A DNA stretch of 64,000 bases from Clostridiales bacterium (GCA_019416935.1 DXWI01000011.1:1-64000), one strand, 5' to 3'. Shown: positions 34,817 through 44,872, counted from the stretch's first letter. Program-made: numbers and translations. Notes: a model not told the origin generated them from the letters alone.

Positions 34817-35427
34817 AGAATGCCACCTCCAATATCAAAGATGCCGGCGGGCAGCCTCAGATTAAATGCCCGTGTAAAGGCCAGATAGATAACTACCGGT
34901 ACAACGATGGCAAGGATAACGAATAACAGCCAATTCTTTTTTTCATATTTGGAGAAGCAGTAGAACGAAGCCGCGAGATAGAACACCATACCGTACACAA
35001 ATCCTGCAAACTCCATCAGCAGGATGCTGGCGGCCAGAGTAGCGAACGCCACAAGAGCCGCGATCAGCTTTGTACGGCTGTCGCTCCGCTGCTGCCGTTC
35101 TTCCTCGGTTTGTGTATGTGCCAAGCATTTTTCAGCGGCAATCGTGCGCATACTGCGAATGAACATGACCACGGAAAGGGCAAACAGACAAATTGCACTC
35201 AACCGCGGGATAAACGCGCTGGTCAATGAGATCAGCGCGGTCTGCCGAATCTGGTAGGAAAGGATATAGTACACCACGCAAATAACCGCAAGGACGATGC
35301 TGGTGACTTGATCCCTCTTTGCCTTTTGTAACGTAATAACCTCCTTTTCTCTTCTTGGTAATCGCTTATTCCGAGCAACTCCGCAGTGCACCTGCAATGG
35401 AATCAAGCGCCGATCTGCCGGCGGCAC
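34813..35427 (-). CDS. tctB: Tripartite tricarboxylate transporter, small subunit (start unclear)
   Basis: The C-terminal 170 residues form a TctB-type membrane protein (SIVLAVICVVYYILSYQIRQ, later LLFVILAIVVPVVIYLAFTR) and the stop overlaps tctA. The start is odd. The ribosome site AAGGAGG at 35340-35346 points to 35331, where the codon is TTA instead of ATG, GTG or TTG; the open frame runs to a GTG at 35427 inside the upstream gene. Either translation starts at an unusual codon or at an upstream GTG (35427 or 35394), or the start codon has mutated. Confidence 0.7.
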   Translation of the reverse strand: MPPADRRLIPLQVHCGVARNKRLPRREKEVITLQKAKRDQVTSIVLAVICVVYYILSYQIRQTALISLTSAFIPRLSAICLFALSVVMFIRSMRTIAAEKCLAHTQTEEERQQRSDSRTKLIAALVAFATLAASILLMEFAGFVYGMVFYLAASFYCFSKYEKKNWLLFVILAIVVPVVIYLAFTRAFNLRLPAGIFDIGGGIL

Positions 35428-36145
35428 GCAGCAACATAAGATCGGAACTGAGGTCGATCATGTTGACGCCGCGCTGGATCAGGGTCACCGCCTCCTCCGG
35501 CGTTGCCGCTGGAGCGGCTACCGGAATACCCGCCCCGGCGCACCGTTCAATAACATCATCTATCGCACGCTGTACCGTCAGACTGGAAGCAGACATGCCA
35601 TAAGATTCGGACAAATCGCCCGGTCCCAGATGAATCGCATCCGGATGCTCCGCTAGAATCTCATCAATCCGTTCAACCGCCTGTTTGCTTTCGATGAAGG
35701 GGATCATCATGGTATTCTTATTTGCGAGTACTTTGTACTCGTCCATTGGAAACATACCATATCCAGTTGCACGCGACGTATTGGAAAAACCGCGAGCGCC
35801 GACCGGCGCGTATTTCCCCGCAGTCATGATAGCGCGCGCCTGCTCGCCCGTGTCGCAGTGCGGGAAGAACATGCCCTTGACACTCATATCGAGATATTGC
35901 AGAACCTTGCCCGGATCGTGATCCGGAATACGCAAAAACGGCTCGATACCACCGCACTCGCACGCTCTAATCAGATGCAATACGGACTCAATGTTGTATG
36001 GGAAGTGTTCACCCTCGATGAACACATAATCGAAGCCACACGAACCATAGACCTTAGCGATCATCGGTGCGCGACTGCGGATTTGACATCCAATCACGGG
36101 TTCCCCACGGTTGAGTTTTTCCAGCACCCTGTTGCTTTGAATCAC
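35366..36145 (-). CDS. HpcH/HpaI-type aldolase
   Basis: The 259-residue protein matches class II pyruvate-type aldolases (HpcH/HpaI): RAPMIAKVYGSCGFDYVFIE then GEHFPYNIESVLHLIRACEC, FLRIPDHDPGKVLQYLDMSV and IHLGPGDLSESYG. It splits 2-keto-3-deoxy acids or related hydroxy acids to pyruvate and an aldehyde. It lies upstream of tctB and overlaps its long reading frame. With the two RraA-like proteins it forms an aldol-cleavage set beside the transporter. A glutamate in IEGEH and the EGxxH metal region are visible. Confidence 0.85.
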   Translation of the reverse strand: MIQSNRVLEKLNRGEPVIGCQIRSRAPMIAKVYGSCGFDYVFIEGEHFPYNIESVLHLIRACECGGIEPFLRIPDHDPGKVLQYLDMSVKGMFFPHCDTGEQARAIMTAGKYAPVGARGFSNTSRATGYGMFPMDEYKVLANKNTMMIPFIESKQAVERIDEILAEHPDAIHLGPGDLSESYGMSASSLTVQRAIDDVIERCAGAGIPVAAPAATPEEAVTLIQRGVNMIDLSSDLMLLRAAGRSALDSIAGALRSCSE

Positions 36146-36263
36146 AATGCTTTACCTCCCTGTGCAATGCTCTCCGGCAATCGCCGGTTCGTTGTGGCGG
36201 GGTAGTAGTCCTAAACTTGTCAAAACCTTGCGCTTACGCACCGCCCGGCTAGTCAATCCTCGC

Positions 36264-36899
36264 TTATAACCCCAGAAGGTCGAACAACCGTTCACCGCTT
36301 CGGATGCGGCGGATCATTTCCCGTTCTCTCTCATCCCGCTGTCTAGCCCGTTCGGCCGTCTCCTCTGCGCGTTCAGGCGGAATGACGACCACACCGTCGT
36401 CATCCACAACAATGATATCGCCTGGCCGAACCGTTGCGCCGCCGCAGCAAACCGGCTGGTTGAGCGATCCGATCGCACCTTTTGTCAGGCCCTTCATGGA
36501 CACACCCGCAGCAAAAACCGGAAAACCGATCCGACGGAACTCAGCAACATCCCGCACGCTACCATTGAGAACAAGGCCCGCTAGCCCATTCACAACTGCC
36601 TGTACGCTCATCATATCACCCCAGCTGGCCGCCTCCGTACACATTCCGGTATCCGCTACGAGCACCTGTCCGCGCTCTGCCAACGCCAATGCACGATGTA
36701 GCATCAGATTATCTCCAAGATGTGTTTTTACAGTGACCGCCTGTCCGCAGGTTCTCAGCCCCGGTCGAATGGGCTTGATGGAGCAATCCATCGCTCCCTC
36801 CCTGTCCATTGCTTCATGTAACGTTGCAGTACTGAACGCGCTGATATGCTGTATGAGCGCTGCGGGAACGACCGGTATGTTCCGATTATCTTTCGCCAT
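36264..36899 (-). CDS. RraA-like / HMG-CHA aldolase family protein (second copy)
   Basis: The 211-residue protein resembles the copy at 31479-32183 in fold and motifs: TATLHEAMDREGAMD, AVTVKTHLGDNLMLHRALAL, GLVLNGSVRDVAEFRRIGFP and PGDIIVVDDDGVVVIPPERA. The ATG at 36899 was chosen as the likely start because the reading frame upstream of it lacks family similarity. It lies first in the operon that runs to the terminator at 31427. A perfect TTGTATACAA palindrome lies 60 bases upstream of the start, the probable binding site of the adjacent GntR regulator. Confidence 0.82.
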   Translation of the reverse strand: MAKDNRNIPVVPAALIQHISAFSTATLHEAMDREGAMDCSIKPIRPGLRTCGQAVTVKTHLGDNLMLHRALALAERGQVLVADTGMCTEAASWGDMMSVQAVVNGLAGLVLNGSVRDVAEFRRIGFPVFAAGVSMKGLTKGAIGSLNQPVCCGGATVRPGDIIVVDDDGVVVIPPERAEETAERARQRDEREREMIRRIRSGERLFDLLGL

Positions 36900-36959
36900 A
36901 ATGCCAGCTCCCGTTCGGAGCAATACGGCTCCAAAGGCTGTATTCTTTAATATATTAAC

Positions 36960-36969
36960 TTGTATACAA
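36960..36969. promoter_or_regulatory. Palindromic operator, probably of GntR
   Basis: TTGTATACAA is a perfect 10-base palindrome between the gntR gene and the second rraA-like gene. The same TGTATACAA core is found upstream of gntR at 37726-37734. Short GTATAC palindromes are typical operators of FadR-type GntR regulators. Confidence 0.6.
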
Positions 36970-37019
36970 GATGCTGTAAAACACAACACTTATTTGATCG
37001 TAATCGTTTTTTACACGTC

Positions 37020-37685
37020 TTAGATGTTATCAGCCGAAATCTTGTTCTCCATCAACCGCCGCATTTGCAGCGTATGCGTCTCGAGGAGACGGGAAGCGGT
37101 GTCGAAATCATTTCTCCGCGCCGTCTCGATGAATTGCTCGTGCTCTCGAATGGATTGTTCCAGCCGTCCCGGCGCCATCAGCGCGCGGAAACGGTTGGAA
37201 TAAAAGCGCTCACGAAAGTTCTGAAGAAAATCCGTCATAAACTTATTTTTGTAGTGATGATAGCAGTAATCGTGAAACCGCTCGTCCAACTCCAGATATT
37301 GTTCATAATCCTGTGCGACCGCAACCTGTTTTTGCTGTTCAATCAACTCGTACAGGTGGTCAAAATCCTTTCGATCCAACGTTCCGACCGAACGGCTGAT
37401 CAGGTAGCGTTCAACCACATAACGCATTTCCAGCAGTTGAAATGCCTCGTCAAACCCCAGTTCCCGAATCATGATGCCCTGTTTGGGAACAATTCGTAAA
37501 AATCCCTCGTGCTGTAGCCGTTGGAGCGCAGCGCGGATCGGCGTACGACTGATGTTGAGCCGACTCACAAAGTAAGCCTCCGACAATGGAATACTTGCGC
37601 TTAATTGGCTGCGCACAATGATTTTTTTGATCTCCTCGTATGCAAACGTGGATTTGTCCTCATTGTGGATCAGATTTGGTTCCAT
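37020..37685 (-). CDS. GntR-family transcriptional regulator (FCD type)
   Basis: The 221-residue protein begins with a GntR winged helix (YEEIKKIIVRSQLSASIPLS, then RLNISRTPIRAALQRLQHEG) and continues with an FCD helical effector domain (LDERFHDYCYHHYKNKF, with His and Asp metal-type residues). The ATG at 37685 was chosen because the text before it is not family-like. It is transcribed in the same direction as the operon that follows and has a shared palindrome in both intergenic regions, so it is likely to regulate the transporter genes and itself. The effector is probably the imported acid. Confidence 0.88.
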   Translation of the reverse strand: MEPNLIHNEDKSTFAYEEIKKIIVRSQLSASIPLSEAYFVSRLNISRTPIRAALQRLQHEGFLRIVPKQGIMIRELGFDEAFQLLEMRYVVERYLISRSVGTLDRKDFDHLYELIEQQKQVAVAQDYEQYLELDERFHDYCYHHYKNKFMTDFLQNFRERFYSNRFRALMAPGRLEQSIREHEQFIETARRNDFDTASRLLETHTLQMRRLMENKISADNI

Positions 37686-37724
37686 GTCCCGCTTCCTTGT
37701 CCTGTGATTTACGATTATTCTATT

Positions 37725-37734
37725 ATGTATACAA
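37725..37734. promoter_or_regulatory. GntR operator upstream of gntR
   Basis: ATGTATACAA matches the operator at 36960-36969 in nine of ten positions and lies 40 bases upstream of the gntR start. Autoregulation is inferred. Confidence 0.55.
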
Positions 37735-37885
37735 GTATATGTCAATATGTTTTTTAGTTTGTATTAACTTGTTGATTTATGAAATGCATTATGATATTAT
37801 TATTATGTACACGTTTACCGCTTTGGTTATTCTGGTACGGCCTTTATCCGAGGCCATGCGGCGTTAACAAACGGAGAATCATTCC

Positions 37886-38773
37886 ATGAAAACTCTTTCA
37901 AAAGGCATTGTCTTTATGCTATTGTCCGCACTATCCTTTGCGTGGATGGCTGCCTTTGTCCGACTATCGGGCGATCTTCCGTTTTTACAGAAAGCCTTTT
38001 TTCGCAACCTAGTCGCTTTTTTGATTGCGCTTTTTCTTTTCTGCAAAAAGCTTCCGAAGATTCATCAACGCAACCTGCCGCTTCATTTGGTGCGCTCAGT
38101 AGTCGGTACGGTTGGCCTGCTGGGGAACTATTATGCCATCGATAGGCTCGTTCTTTCCGACGCGTCCATGCTCAATAAAATGTCCCCTTTTTTCGCGGTG
38201 CTCTTCTCGGTCCTGCTATTGAAGGAAAAGCTCAGCCGAACGCGCTTACTCATCATTATTGCGGCATTTATCGGCAGCATATTGGTGGTCAAGCCCACAT
38301 TTTCAAACTTGAATCTCGGCGCAACGCTATTCGGTTTTCTTGGGGGCATGGCATCCGGTCTGGCCTATACAACGGTACGCATGCTGGCTCAACGCGGCGA
38401 AAATAGTGCCTCTATCGTCATGCTGTTTTCGGGTATCGCGTGTCTGTTGCTTTTGCCGGGTCTGCTTGCCAGCTTCATGCCAATGACAGCTCGGCAATGG
38501 GTTCTGTTGCTGCTGGCAGGGACTTCCGCAGCGTGTGGCCAGTTCTGCATTACAGCAGCCTATACCCATGCCCCGGCACGAGAAATAGCGGTCTATGACT
38601 ATTCACAGGTCATCTTCTCTACGATCATCGGCTACCTTCTGTTCGATCAGGTAGCCGATCTCTACAGCTTCATCGGTTATGCCGTCATCATTGGCGCGGC
38701 CATCCTCATGTTCCATTATAATCGGAAGCGCACGGATAATCTGCCGACGCTTTCCCAGCAGCGCACTCTGTAA
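37886..38773 (+). CDS. EamA/DMT-family transporter
   Basis: The 295-residue protein has ten hydrophobic segments arranged as two EamA halves (start GIVFMLLSALSFAWMAAFVR; middle FGFLGGMASGLAYTTVRML; end FIGYAVIIGAAILMFHYNRK). DMT transporters move metabolites, amino acids or nucleotide sugars. It is divergent from gntR, with AT-rich promoter DNA between them (37686-37885), so the regulator may also act on it. Its substrate is not visible. The ATG at 37886 has GGAGAATC upstream. Confidence 0.85.
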   Translation: MKTLSKGIVFMLLSALSFAWMAAFVRLSGDLPFLQKAFFRNLVAFLIALFLFCKKLPKIHQRNLPLHLVRSVVGTVGLLGNYYAIDRLVLSDASMLNKMSPFFAVLFSVLLLKEKLSRTRLLIIIAAFIGSILVVKPTFSNLNLGATLFGFLGGMASGLAYTTVRMLAQRGENSASIVMLFSGIACLLLLPGLLASFMPMTARQWVLLLLAGTSAACGQFCITAAYTHAPAREIAVYDYSQVIFSTIIGYLLFDQVADLYSFIGYAVIIGAAILMFHYNRKRTDNLPTLSQQRTL

Positions 38774-39287
38774 GCGCGGCTTACCTGCCGTCATTCAGTT
38801 GTCAACCCATCAGCGTGCGCTAATCCGGCACACTCACTCTGCTCATAGCAAGCCAAGCGTCTGATACTTGCTTCCCCACCCCCGTCCGTATCGCTCTGGA
38901 AGCCCGTCGGAAACGATTAGAGCTTCCAAAAGTGGAATTGCCACTTTTGCGAGACATTTCGCCATTCAGTAGAATCGTGTTGGAAACCCGACCATCCCCG
39001 CCGCCTTCGCCGCAAAACAAAAGCCGGCCCAAAGGCCGGCTAAGACCGTCAGAAAGCTGTGTTTTTTGACGGAATTTCTGCTGCGGCAGGGATACACTTG
39101 CAGGTTTGACGCTGTAAACCCGCAAGCAGGGTGTCAAAAGCACCGCGCAGGTCGCTGCTTTTGACGGATTCTATGGCTCTTTCTTTGCAATGCTCGTGCG
39201 CGAACCGACGGAGCGGTTCACATCGTCACTTTTTTGACAAGCTGAGCCGGCCCGAAGGCCGGCTCATGTATGCGGTTGATCGTTATC
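38774..39287. repeat. Gene-free region with GGCCGGC hairpin repeats
   Basis: About 510 bases without a supported gene. Two similar hairpins (AGCCGGCC-CAAA-GGCCGGCT at 39023-39042 and GAGCCGGCC-CGAA-GGCCGGCTC at 39243-39264) bracket about 200 bases, each next to a TTTTTTGAC string. The first, read on the minus strand, is followed by TTTGTTTTG and can end the clpX transcript. A 27-base part (39214-39240) recurs inverted at 44839-44865 with one mismatch, so this is probably a small dispersed repeat element. Confidence 0.6.
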
Positions 39288-40565
<1,278 letters not shown>

Positions 40566-40578
40566 ATCTGTTCTTTCA

Positions 40579-41163
40579 TTACCTCCTTGCGGGGATGATC
40601 TCATCCACGATTCCATAGGAGCGGGCCTGTTCCGCGCTCATATAGTTGTCGCGTTCGGTGTCCAGACTGATCTTCTCGATCGGTTGGCCGGTTCGCGCGG
40701 CAAGGATCTCGTTGAGCCGCTTGCGGATGCGCAGGATCTGCTCGGCGTGGATGCTGATATCCGTCGCCTGCCCCTGTGCGCCGCCGCTGGGCTGGTGGAT
40801 CATGATCTCCGCGTTGGGCAGCGCCTTACGCTTGCCCTTTGCGCCCGCCGCGAGCAGGAATGCGCCCATCGACGCGGCAAGGCCGATGCAGATGGTCGAT
40901 ACCTCGCACTTGATGTACTGCATCGTATCGTAAATCGCCATTCCCGCCGACACGGAGCCGCCGGGGCTGTTGATATACAGGTAAATATCCTTATCGGGAT
41001 CGTCCCCCTCCAGAAACAGCATCTGTGCCACGATCAGGTTGGCGGTATCGTCGTCGATCTCGCCGCCGAGAAAAATGATGCGGTCCTGCAGCAGGCGCGA
41101 ATAGATGTCGTAGGAACGCTCGCCGCGGCTGGTCTGCTCTACGACCATGGGAATCAGGTTCAT
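40579..41163 (-). CDS. clpP: ATP-dependent Clp protease proteolytic subunit ClpP
   Basis: The 194-residue serine peptidase contains the catalytic serine in GLAASMGAFLLAAG and histidine in AEIMIHQPSGG, and ends with the aspartate in SLDTERDNYMSAEQA. FLGGEIDDDTAN and YINSPGGSVSAGMAIYDTMQ are standard. The ATG at 41163 was preferred over a GTG at 41172 (weak ribosome site for both). It sits between tig and clpX in the common order. Confidence 0.97.
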   Translation of the reverse strand: MNLIPMVVEQTSRGERSYDIYSRLLQDRIIFLGGEIDDDTANLIVAQMLFLEGDDPDKDIYLYINSPGGSVSAGMAIYDTMQYIKCEVSTICIGLAASMGAFLLAAGAKGKRKALPNAEIMIHQPSGGAQGQATDISIHAEQILRIRKRLNEILAARTGQPIEKISLDTERDNYMSAEQARSYGIVDEIIPARR

Positions 41164-41235
41164 CGGGGTCACCGTCCTTTTTGTGAAGCGGAGCCGCCCA
41201 ATCGGCGGCCCGCCCCGGATTCCGTTCTGTATCGC

Positions 41236-42558
41236 TTACTCGGCCGCCGGCGCTTCCGCTGCGGGCGCTTCCTTCGGCTCGGTAAACACTGCGTTGTCAA
41301 CGATCAGCGCGATGGTCTTTTCCGCCGTCTTGCGGTCGCGCAGATAGTCGTAATCATCCTCCTTGAGCTGCTTCTTGAACTCTTCGACGGAGGTATTGTT
41401 CTGCTCGGCGTACGCGGCCACATCCGCGTCCAGCTCTTCGTCGGTGCAGGTGACGTTCTCCGCCTTGCCGACGGCCTCGATCACAAGCTGCATCTTCACG
41501 CGGTTCTCCGCCTCGGGTTTGTAGCTCTCGCGCATAGCGTCGAGATCCGTACCGGAGAACTTGCAGTAATCCTCGAGCGAAATGCCGCTCATGCTCAGAC
41601 GGTAGGCAATATCCTGCATCATGTAGTTGACCTGCCGGTCGGTCATGACAGCCGGGATCTCCACGGTGGCGTTGTCGCACACGGCTTTGATGCACAGGTT
41701 CTCGCGCGCGGCCTTCTCGTTCTCCGCGGCGCGCGCCGTCATCTTCTCGCGCTTGTCGGCCTTCAGCTCGTCGAGCGTGTCGAACTCGGAAACATCCTTT
41801 GCAAACTCATCGTCGAGCGCGGGCAATTCCTTGATCTGCACCTCGCGCACCTTCACGTGGAACACGGCCTCTTTGCCGGCCAGATCGGGCGCATGGTACT
41901 CTTCGGGGAAGGTCACGGTGATGTCCTTCTCCTCGCCGATGCTCATGCCGACCATCTGCTCTTCAAAGCCGGGGATGAACGTACCGGAGCCGATGACCAG
42001 CGGCTGCTCCTCGGCCGTGCCGCCGTCAAACTTCTCGCCGTCGACGCTGCCGCTGTAATCGAGGATCACGCGGTCGCCGTTCTCCACAGCGCGCTCCACG
42101 CCGACAAAGCGGGCGTTCTTCTCGCGTTCCTGCTCGATTTCGCGCTCCACGTCTGCATCCTCAACAGTATACGTCGGCTTTTCCACTTCTATACCCTTGT
42201 AGGCGCCCAGAACCACCTCGGGCTTGAGCTGCACCTCGGCGGTGTACACCACGCCCTCGGCCAGACTGATCTTCTCGATGTCGATGGACGGCTTGTCCAC
42301 TGCGGAGAGTTCGAACTCTTCGAGCGCCGCATCATACGCATCGCCCCAGACGATCTCGAACGCATCCTCAAAAAACACGCCCTCGCCGTACATGTTCTCA
42401 ATGACCTTGCGCGGCGCATGGCCCTTGCGGAATCCGGGGATGTTGTAGTGCTTCGCGGTCTTGACATACGCCTGCTGCACCGCTGCGGCAAAGGTATCGG
42501 CGTCCACCGTGATGGTCAGTTTTGCAATGTTGTGCTCTTTCCGTTCAATCGTCGCCAT
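41236..42558 (-). CDS. tig: Trigger factor (ribosome-associated chaperone)
   Basis: The 440-residue protein has the N-terminal ribosome-binding domain (signature GFRKGHAPRKVIE), a central FKBP-type peptidyl-prolyl isomerase domain (GDRVILDYSGSVDGEKFDGG, then PGFEEQMVGMSIGEEK) and a long helical C-terminus with an Ala/Glu-rich tail (EAPAAEAPAAE). It catches nascent chains at the ribosome. The ATG at 42558 was chosen because earlier text lacks similarity and GGAGG precedes it. First gene of the tig-clpP-clpX set. Confidence 0.96.
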   Translation of the reverse strand: MATIERKEHNIAKLTITVDADTFAAAVQQAYVKTAKHYNIPGFRKGHAPRKVIENMYGEGVFFEDAFEIVWGDAYDAALEEFELSAVDKPSIDIEKISLAEGVVYTAEVQLKPEVVLGAYKGIEVEKPTYTVEDADVEREIEQEREKNARFVGVERAVENGDRVILDYSGSVDGEKFDGGTAEEQPLVIGSGTFIPGFEEQMVGMSIGEEKDITVTFPEEYHAPDLAGKEAVFHVKVREVQIKELPALDDEFAKDVSEFDTLDELKADKREKMTARAAENEKAARENLCIKAVCDNATVEIPAVMTDRQVNYMMQDIAYRLSMSGISLEDYCKFSGTDLDAMRESYKPEAENRVKMQLVIEAVGKAENVTCTDEELDADVAAYAEQNNTSVEEFKKQLKEDDYDYLRDRKTAEKTIALIVDNAVFTEPKEAPAAEAPAAE

Positions 42559-42757
42559 GTTGTCCTCCAACAATCCATACAATATATTTTTACCGATAAT
42601 AATCCAGTATCCAAAGTATCTTAACACACATTTCCATCGAATGCAACCGCGATTGTGGCCAAAACCGTACCGATTCGGCGGTTTTTGGGGCGTAGCGGCG
42701 CGGCTGTATGGAGGCGACAACGCATCATCCGATGTTTCGTGTGTGCCGCAGGGCAGC

Positions 42758-43021
42758 CTATCGTTTTTCGTTCACGGGAAAGGACAGGTTCAACAGGTCG
42801 CCTGCGCGGATATCCAAAGCGTCCGCAAGGTTATACAGCACCTCGACAGAGAATGGGCACACGATATTCGGCGCTTCGATCGACCCCAAATAGGAACGGC
42901 TAATCCCTGCTTTACTTGCCAACTGTTTCTGCGACATGCCACGTTTCTTGCGCAGCGCAGCAATGGCGACACCAATTTCAATAAGGCGATTGTTTGCTTG
43001 TTGTAATTCTTCTTCTCGCAT
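42758..43021 (-). CDS. HTH (XRE-type) regulator, copy A
   Basis: The 87-residue protein contains IGVAIAALRKKRGMSQKQLA and SKAGISRSYLGSIEAPNIV, a Cro/CI-type helix-turn-helix, followed by FSVEVLYNLADALDIRAGDL. It is a close paralogue of the protein at 43171-43428 (the two share most of the segment from IAALRK to LLN). The tandem pair suggests duplicated repressors of a phage or mobile region, but no target gene is adjacent. Start ATG at 43021. Confidence 0.8.
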   Translation of the reverse strand: MREEELQQANNRLIEIGVAIAALRKKRGMSQKQLASKAGISRSYLGSIEAPNIVCPFSVEVLYNLADALDIRAGDLLNLSFPVNEKR

Positions 43022-43170
43022 GTTTCAGCCCTTTTTCCCTCATTGTATCCCATAGCAATACATATAGGAACCCCGACTCACTATGACCAATGGTCACAGT
43101 AAGGCCGGGGCTTGTCTGATTCCGTTGCGAATTATATGAGAATACCGGCGCACCGGACGGTTGCTCACGG

Positions 43171-43428
43171 TTATTTGCTCAGAGGAAAGGATGTGTTCAG
43201 CAGGTCGCCCGCGCGAATATCCAAAGCGTCCGCTATGTTGTACAGGACTTCGACGGAGAACGGGCGCACGATGTTCGGCGCTTCGATGGAGCTCAAATGA
43301 GAGCGGCTGATCTTTGCCTTTTCTGCCAACTGCTCCTGCGACATGCCGCGCATTTTGCGCAGAGCTGCTATGGTGAGGCCAAGTTCAATGAAGCGGTCGC
43401 GATTTTGAAATCCGACTTCTTTACTCAT
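43171..43428 (-). CDS. HTH (XRE-type) regulator, copy B
   Basis: The 85-residue protein is a paralogue of copy A: LTIAALRKMRGMSQEQLAEK, AKISRSHLSSIEAPNIVRPF and NIADALDIRAGDLLNTSF. The ATG at 43428 follows GGAGG at seven bases; an adjacent ATG at 43431 is nearly equivalent. Its upstream DNA is AT-rich and contains the promoter. A hairpin with ATGACCAATGGTCA (about 43073-43111) follows it and may end the transcript. Confidence 0.8.
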   Translation of the reverse strand: MSKEVGFQNRDRFIELGLTIAALRKMRGMSQEQLAEKAKISRSHLSSIEAPNIVRPFSVEVLYNIADALDIRAGDLLNTSFPLSK

Positions 43429-43794
43429 CATCCGGCCTCCTTTGCCCATTCATACTATATATTTTAGATTTTTCTCTTTTTTCTTTGTGTATTCGTTGAT
43501 GTGCTATTGAATGATATTTTGAGCAAATATATAATAGTATGGTACTGAATCACTCGAAAGGCGGCATTCGGCGGGTCCGTTCTACATGCGGCGGGAAACT
43601 GCCATTCCTGCACATCGGGGACAAACCGGCGGCAATCCGCCCGGTTGTAACGGTACAAAAAAACAGAGCCGCCTGGCTCTGCAATGGTTGGGATATGCGG
43701 TGTTTTGACCGGGACGACCCGGCGCGCCGGTCAACGTTTTTCGGCCGCGGCTTTGGCGTCCGGCCGCTTCCCTCTTTATCCGGCGCCGCTTCCC
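43429..43794. other. Intergenic region between HTH genes
   Basis: The first 120 bases are AT-rich and hold the promoter of HTH copy B. The rest is GC-rich and gene-free, apart from the hairpin at 43655-43681. Confidence 0.45.
43655..43681 (-). terminator. Terminator of the third HTH gene
   Basis: CAGAGCC-GCCT-GGCTCTG; on the minus strand it is followed by TTTTTTTG. It lies 114 bases after the stop of the HTH gene at 43795. Confidence 0.6.
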
Positions 43795-44019
43795 TTACTT
43801 TTGGGGCGGAACAAACTCGATCAAATCCCCGATTCCGCACTCCAGAACGGTGCACAGCCTTGCCAGTACATCCGTGTCCAGCCGCGTAATCGTATTGTTG
43901 CAGTAGTGGTTGATCTGCGTTCTCTGCATCTCCGCGCGGTGGCTCAGCTTGTTTTTGCTGATTCCTCTGTCCTCGATCAGCTCCGCCAGCTTGATGCGGA
44001 TCGTTCCATACTGCTCCAT
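43795..44019 (-). CDS. HTH (XRE-type) regulator, third
   Basis: The 74-residue protein is a short Cro/CI-type regulator of the type often found in Firmicutes: IRIKLAELIEDRGISKNKLS, HRAEMQRTQINHYCNN and RLCTVLECGIGDLIEFVPP. It is only distantly related to the tandem pair next to it. The ATG at 44019 follows GGAGAACC. A divergent gene (44150) lies on the other side, sharing the intergenic region, and may be its target. Confidence 0.8.
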   Translation of the reverse strand: MEQYGTIRIKLAELIEDRGISKNKLSHRAEMQRTQINHYCNNTITRLDTDVLARLCTVLECGIGDLIEFVPPQK

Positions 44020-44149
44020 TTTGGTTCTCCTTCATACAACGAACAATTGACAAGTTTAGTCTATTATTGTTAGAATGGATTTATAAGTTCTAACTACTCT
44101 TGTCCAATTTATCATATGCAATTAGTTATCCGATTGGGGGAGAAGAATT

Positions 44150-44806
44150 ATGCACATCAGCGGCGAACTGGCGGCTATGGCGGAACGGATGTTCACCACC
44201 GAACTGCTCGATACCGTGCTGGCGGAATACCAGCGGGAAATGGAGCGGGATGGCATGGATGCGAGCGAGCGGGAGTATGTGGATGCGTGCGCCCGACTGC
44301 CCGGCCTGCTGGACGAGCAGCAGGTGGCTGTGCTCTCCGAGGTGGAAGCGCTGTTCGTCAAGTGCCTCCACTATTCTCTCCGCTTTGGCTTTGAGCGCGG
44401 CTTGTATGCGAGCTTTCAACAGTTTTATTGCGGTAAAAAAACGGACGCGCCCTTTTCCCGCTATGTCGTGCGTGAAATTCTGCGCATGCCGAACATCCAG
44501 CGGCACCGCGAGTACTATGGATGGACGCACCGTTCCATCGAGCTGCTCACGCAATTGTATGACGCGACGGAGGGCGACACGACCGAGTACCTGATCTCCG
44601 TGGAATGCGTGTGGGAAGATCGCGTATACGGGGTGCTCCGGCACGCGTTCTATCTGGGCTGCCGCTACGCGCTGGGGCTGATCGGCGCGGTCAACACCGG
44701 CGAGAACGGCGTCGGCGCCGCCTGCGCCGCGCGCATGGATGAAGCGCGCCTGTGCCTGGAGGATGAGCTGGGCATTCCAAAACAGCAAAAGGGGAAAACG
44801 CCGTAA
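44150..44806 (+). CDS. Helical protein of unknown function (218 residues)
   Basis: An acidic, helical protein (AEYQREMERDGMDASEREYV, FVKCLHYSLRFGFERGLYAS, ECVWEDRVYGVLRHAFYLGC) with no membrane segment and no family that I recognise. It starts behind GGGGGAGAAG and its stop is inside the terminator stem. The upstream gene is divergent. The conserved cysteines and aromatic residues suggest a compact helical bundle; the role is open. Confidence 0.65.
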   Translation: MHISGELAAMAERMFTTELLDTVLAEYQREMERDGMDASEREYVDACARLPGLLDEQQVAVLSEVEALFVKCLHYSLRFGFERGLYASFQQFYCGKKTDAPFSRYVVREILRMPNIQRHREYYGWTHRSIELLTQLYDATEGDTTEYLISVECVWEDRVYGVLRHAFYLGCRYALGLIGAVNTGENGVGAACAARMDEARLCLEDELGIPKQQKGKTP

Positions 44807-44818
44807 AGCGTTTTCCCC
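44791..44818 (+). terminator. Terminator overlapping the stop of the 218-residue gene
   Basis: GGGGAAAACGC-CGTAAA-GCGTTTTCCCC, an 11-pair stem. The stop codon TAA lies in the loop, so the hairpin is tightly joined to the gene. Confidence 0.75.
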
Positions 44819-44838
44819 GACATTCCGTGCTGATTCCC

Positions 44839-44865
44839 TTGTCAAAAAAGTGACGATGCGAACCG
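44839..44865 (-). repeat. Dispersed 27-base repeat
   Basis: TTGTCAAAAAAGTGACGATG plus GAACCG matches, inverted, 39214-39240 with one mismatch. It lies next to the start of the first membrane-protein cassette. Confidence 0.6.
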
Positions 44866-44872
44866 CGCCGGG

